Assembly (NCBI RefSeq): GCF_001281315.1
Contig: NZ_CP012479.1
Coordinates: 1,426,001 to 1,490,000 of the forward strand
Length of the DNA stretch: 64,000 nt
Source: Arthrobacter sp. ERGS1:01
GTDB taxonomy: Bacteria > Actinomycetota > Actinomycetes > Actinomycetales > Micrococcaceae
Direction of reading: 5' to 3'
In this document: piece by piece, positions 62,355-64,000 of the stretch
Position numbering within the stretch: the stretch's first letter is position 1
Layout: the number at the start of each line of letters is the position of its first letter
Position numbers and translations under genes: made by a program
Notes under the pieces: model-generated
Database searches by the model: none
Told to the model about the DNA's origin: nothing
The model's input: only the letters and a program-made list of their open reading frames with translations

Positions 62355-62876
62355 CTAGCGGATTTCACATTCGTACCGGTCAAGACCGGCGTCGGCCTCC
62401 ATGGAGCGTGCGGAAAGAGTGAACCCCGCGCGCACGGCTACGGCCGCAGACGGCAGATTCCCCGGTTCCACCCGTATCAGGGCCGTACGAATGGCGGCCT
62501 TTGAACGCAGGAATTCCAGGGCCAGGTTGACGGCCCGTGTTGCCAGCCCACGCCCACGCCAGGCCGGATACAAGCCGTACGCCAGGTTCGCCTGATCGAG
62601 ACGGAACGCGGCCTGGTCGAGCTGGACATCAATTGTCCCCGCGAGGACGTCCTCGGGCATTGACCGGATTGCGAAGGTGAATATGGGGCCATTGTTCGCC
62701 CACATCTGCCGGGATTGCTCGATGTAGGTCCGGACGGTTTCTTCCGTCCCGATGCCGCCGGACAACCACTTCACCAACTCGACGTCCTCGCCGGCAAGAT
62801 GGTCGGCCGCATCCCCGGCTTGGAGGGGGCGCAGCGTGGCAACGCCGTCACTGAATATCGGATTACGGGATTCCAT
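62355..62876 (-). CDS. GNAT-family N-acetyltransferase
   Basis: The product is 173 residues; ATG 62876 is chosen, since upstream in-frame starts add a non-family extension. RimJ/RimL-like GNAT: ATLRPLQAGDAADHLAGEDV at the start, acetyl-CoA loop YGLYPAWRGRGLATRAVNLA (Q/RxxGxG/A pattern) and IRVEPGNLPSAAVAVRAGFT. The substrate is unknown. It is convergent with the xanthine dehydrogenase gene and unrelated to purine metabolism as far as can be seen. Confidence 0.85.
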   Translation of the reverse strand: MESRNPIFSDGVATLRPLQAGDAADHLAGEDVELVKWLSGGIGTEETVRTYIEQSRQMWANNGPIFTFAIRSMPEDVLAGTIDVQLDQAAFRLDQANLAYGLYPAWRGRGLATRAVNLALEFLRSKAAIRTALIRVEPGNLPSAAVAVRAGFTLSARSMEADAGLDRYECEIR

Positions 62877-62965
62877 GGTGAACCTGATCCTAACCGCAGG
62901 GAAGGACCGGCTCATAGGCGTCGGCAAGATCGCAACGGCCGGAGGCCTTCCTTGCCGGGCATGCT

Positions 62966-63544
62966 TCAGGGAACCCTGTGCAAGATCCGCTGGTGGGATC
63001 TCTCAGCCCTCAGGCCAATGTTGTCCGCAGAGTCGACGCAGGGGGGGAATTGGAACATGAAGTGAGCCGTGGGAGGCCAGATGTACTCGTCCGTGCAGTG
63101 GTAACCCCGAAGCCAGGAAATGCCATCGATGGTGCGGAGATAGAAACCCGTTGGGTACTCATCGATCTCCGGGCATGGTGGCGTCGAGGCGATGGTGACG
63201 GACCCGGACGGGACCCGTCCGCTCGACATGATCGAGTCCTGTGCAGTCTCCTGGTTGAGCATTGCGAGACGCAGGTACGGAGCGGCCATGAGTGGGCACA
63301 AGGCCAGGCCGTGTCCAGGTGCGGTGCTCAAGATCTGGGAGAGGCGGGCCCCGCTCGTAAGGCCAAGCTCGCCGACGGTCAGGGCTACAGGATGTATGGT
63401 CTCGGCGGCTTTGTGGTCGAAGACCTCGGAGGCGAGCAATGTTTCGGCGGACGGATTGGTCTCGACGCCTGCGGCAACGAGTGCGGAGCGCAGATCGGCA
63501 CGGGTTAGGCCGCCGATGGAGATCTGCGGATATTCGACTGGCAT
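62966..63544 (-). CDS. Hypothetical protein
   Basis: The product is 192 residues from ATG 63544; no clear ribosome site is visible. I do not recognise it. The first 60 residues resemble a small helical domain (GGLTRADLRSALVAAGVETN, SAETLLASEVFDHKAAETIH); the last 100 are mixed and Pro/aromatic-rich (STPPCPEIDEYPTGFYLRTI, YIWPPTAHFMFQFPPCVDSA). The long open frame and GC3 bias support coding, but it is less GC-rich than its neighbours and could be acquired DNA. Confidence 0.5.
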   Translation of the reverse strand: MPVEYPQISIGGLTRADLRSALVAAGVETNPSAETLLASEVFDHKAAETIHPVALTVGELGLTSGARLSQILSTAPGHGLALCPLMAAPYLRLAMLNQETAQDSIMSSGRVPSGSVTIASTPPCPEIDEYPTGFYLRTIDGISWLRGYHCTDEYIWPPTAHFMFQFPPCVDSADNIGLRAERSHQRILHRVP

Positions 63545-64000
63545 AGCAGCATGTTACGGGCCTCTGGCCCGTGTACCTGGGCATTCCTCCTCAGTGGGCC
63601 GATCAAATCGGTGGGCGGACAAACTGGGGACCACAATCTGAACCGTGTCGTGCCTCCTGCCAGGCCATGCCATGCCCGAAAGAAGGACTTTGAGCGGGCC
63701 GCTGGTATCAATTCAAGATTGGGCCCTGTCCGGCGGTGCTTCTCGGACAAGGGTTTCGTCTTCTTCTGCTTGGATGAAACCCTTTGGGTTGTGCCCGACA
63801 GTTCAGTGCGTCTGGAGTCACCATGCAAGGCGGCCAGATCCTTACACACGGCCGCGCGGACCCCGATCATCGCCAGTGGGCATACCGTCTCCTGCTCCAG
63901 GCAGACCCCCGGGCGGATCCCGCCGACCCACAAAGAAGCGTAACCGTTGCCGGCCAGCGACCGGTCGTTGCACTGAGGTTGCACTGAGGCTGGGGCACCA
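63545..64000. other. 456 bp without a supportable gene
   Basis: Short overlapping frames exist on both strands but none has a convincing start, ribosome site or protein motif. GC content drops relative to the rest of the window. GTTGCACTGAG is tandemly repeated near 63966-63986. Confidence 0.5.

Noticed and set aside
63551..63943. 130-codon frame at the right end
   Set aside because: It has no motif or ribosome site and competes with similar frames on both strands.

Overview
The window is high-GC actinobacterial DNA, most like a soil Micrococcaceae (Arthrobacter-type) chromosome. The evidence is the codon bias, ATGA/GTGA/TTGA start-stop overlaps, frequent GTG and TTG starts, an LAXTG-type surface protein, an ECF42-type sigma factor and a purine/glyoxylate gene set. 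I saw no rRNA, tRNA, CRISPR array, transposase or phage gene. It reads as a catabolic and signalling region, not a mobile island.

Layout. (1) 1-8.7 kb: a TetR regulator cut by the left edge, a 5-oxoprolinase operon (pxpA-pxpB-pxpC), an MHS-type transporter, an RraA-like aldolase, an SDR, an aminotransferase and an ICL/PEP-mutase-family enzyme. Four copies of a 16-bp dyad (TGAGAA-N4-TTCTCA type) precede tetR, the transporter, the RraA gene and the SDR and define a local regulon. (2) 8.8-10.2 kb: an unrecognised protein with a C-terminal two-helix membrane anchor. (3) 10.2-24 kb: an L-rhamnose/rhamnoside locus with alpha-L-rhamnosidase, a peptide-family ABC importer, RhaI, a fused aldolase-dehydrogenase, RhaB and a LacI regulator with operators. 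(4) 24-26.5 kb: a cysteine-hydrolase-family enzyme, MTA/SAH nucleosidase, LuxS and a DUF2630-like protein. (5) 26.6-31 kb: a glycine-rich LAXTG protein, then an AfsA-like gamma-butyrolactone synthase, an ArpA/ScbR-like TetR receptor and an extended SDR, which together form a candidate signalling cassette. (6) 31-38.8 kb: methyltransferase, XRE-cupin regulator, glycine-zipper protein, YCII/ECF42 pair, AhpD-like protein, HD-GYP/LuxR regulator and DedA protein. (7) 38.9-62.3 kb: a purine-to-glyoxylate superregion. It holds guanine and 8-oxoguanine deaminases, an AzgA-type permease, XdhC, a two-polypeptide xanthine dehydrogenase, allantoinase, ureidoglycine aminohydrolase, glyoxylate carboligase with its downstream enzymes, malate synthase, malic enzyme and an IclR regulator with candidate operators. 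(8) 62.3-64 kb: a GNAT enzyme, an unknown ORF and apparently gene-free DNA.

Two points cut across the regions. Six genes are broken by what looks in every case like a single missing base in or beside a G/C run. This pattern fits consensus sequencing error better than gene decay, so these genes should be treated as probably intact until checked. The most interesting biology is the AfsA/receptor/reductase cassette, which lies within 5 kb of luxS, followed by an unclassified terminator-containing RNA leader upstream of the 8-oxoguanine deaminase gene.
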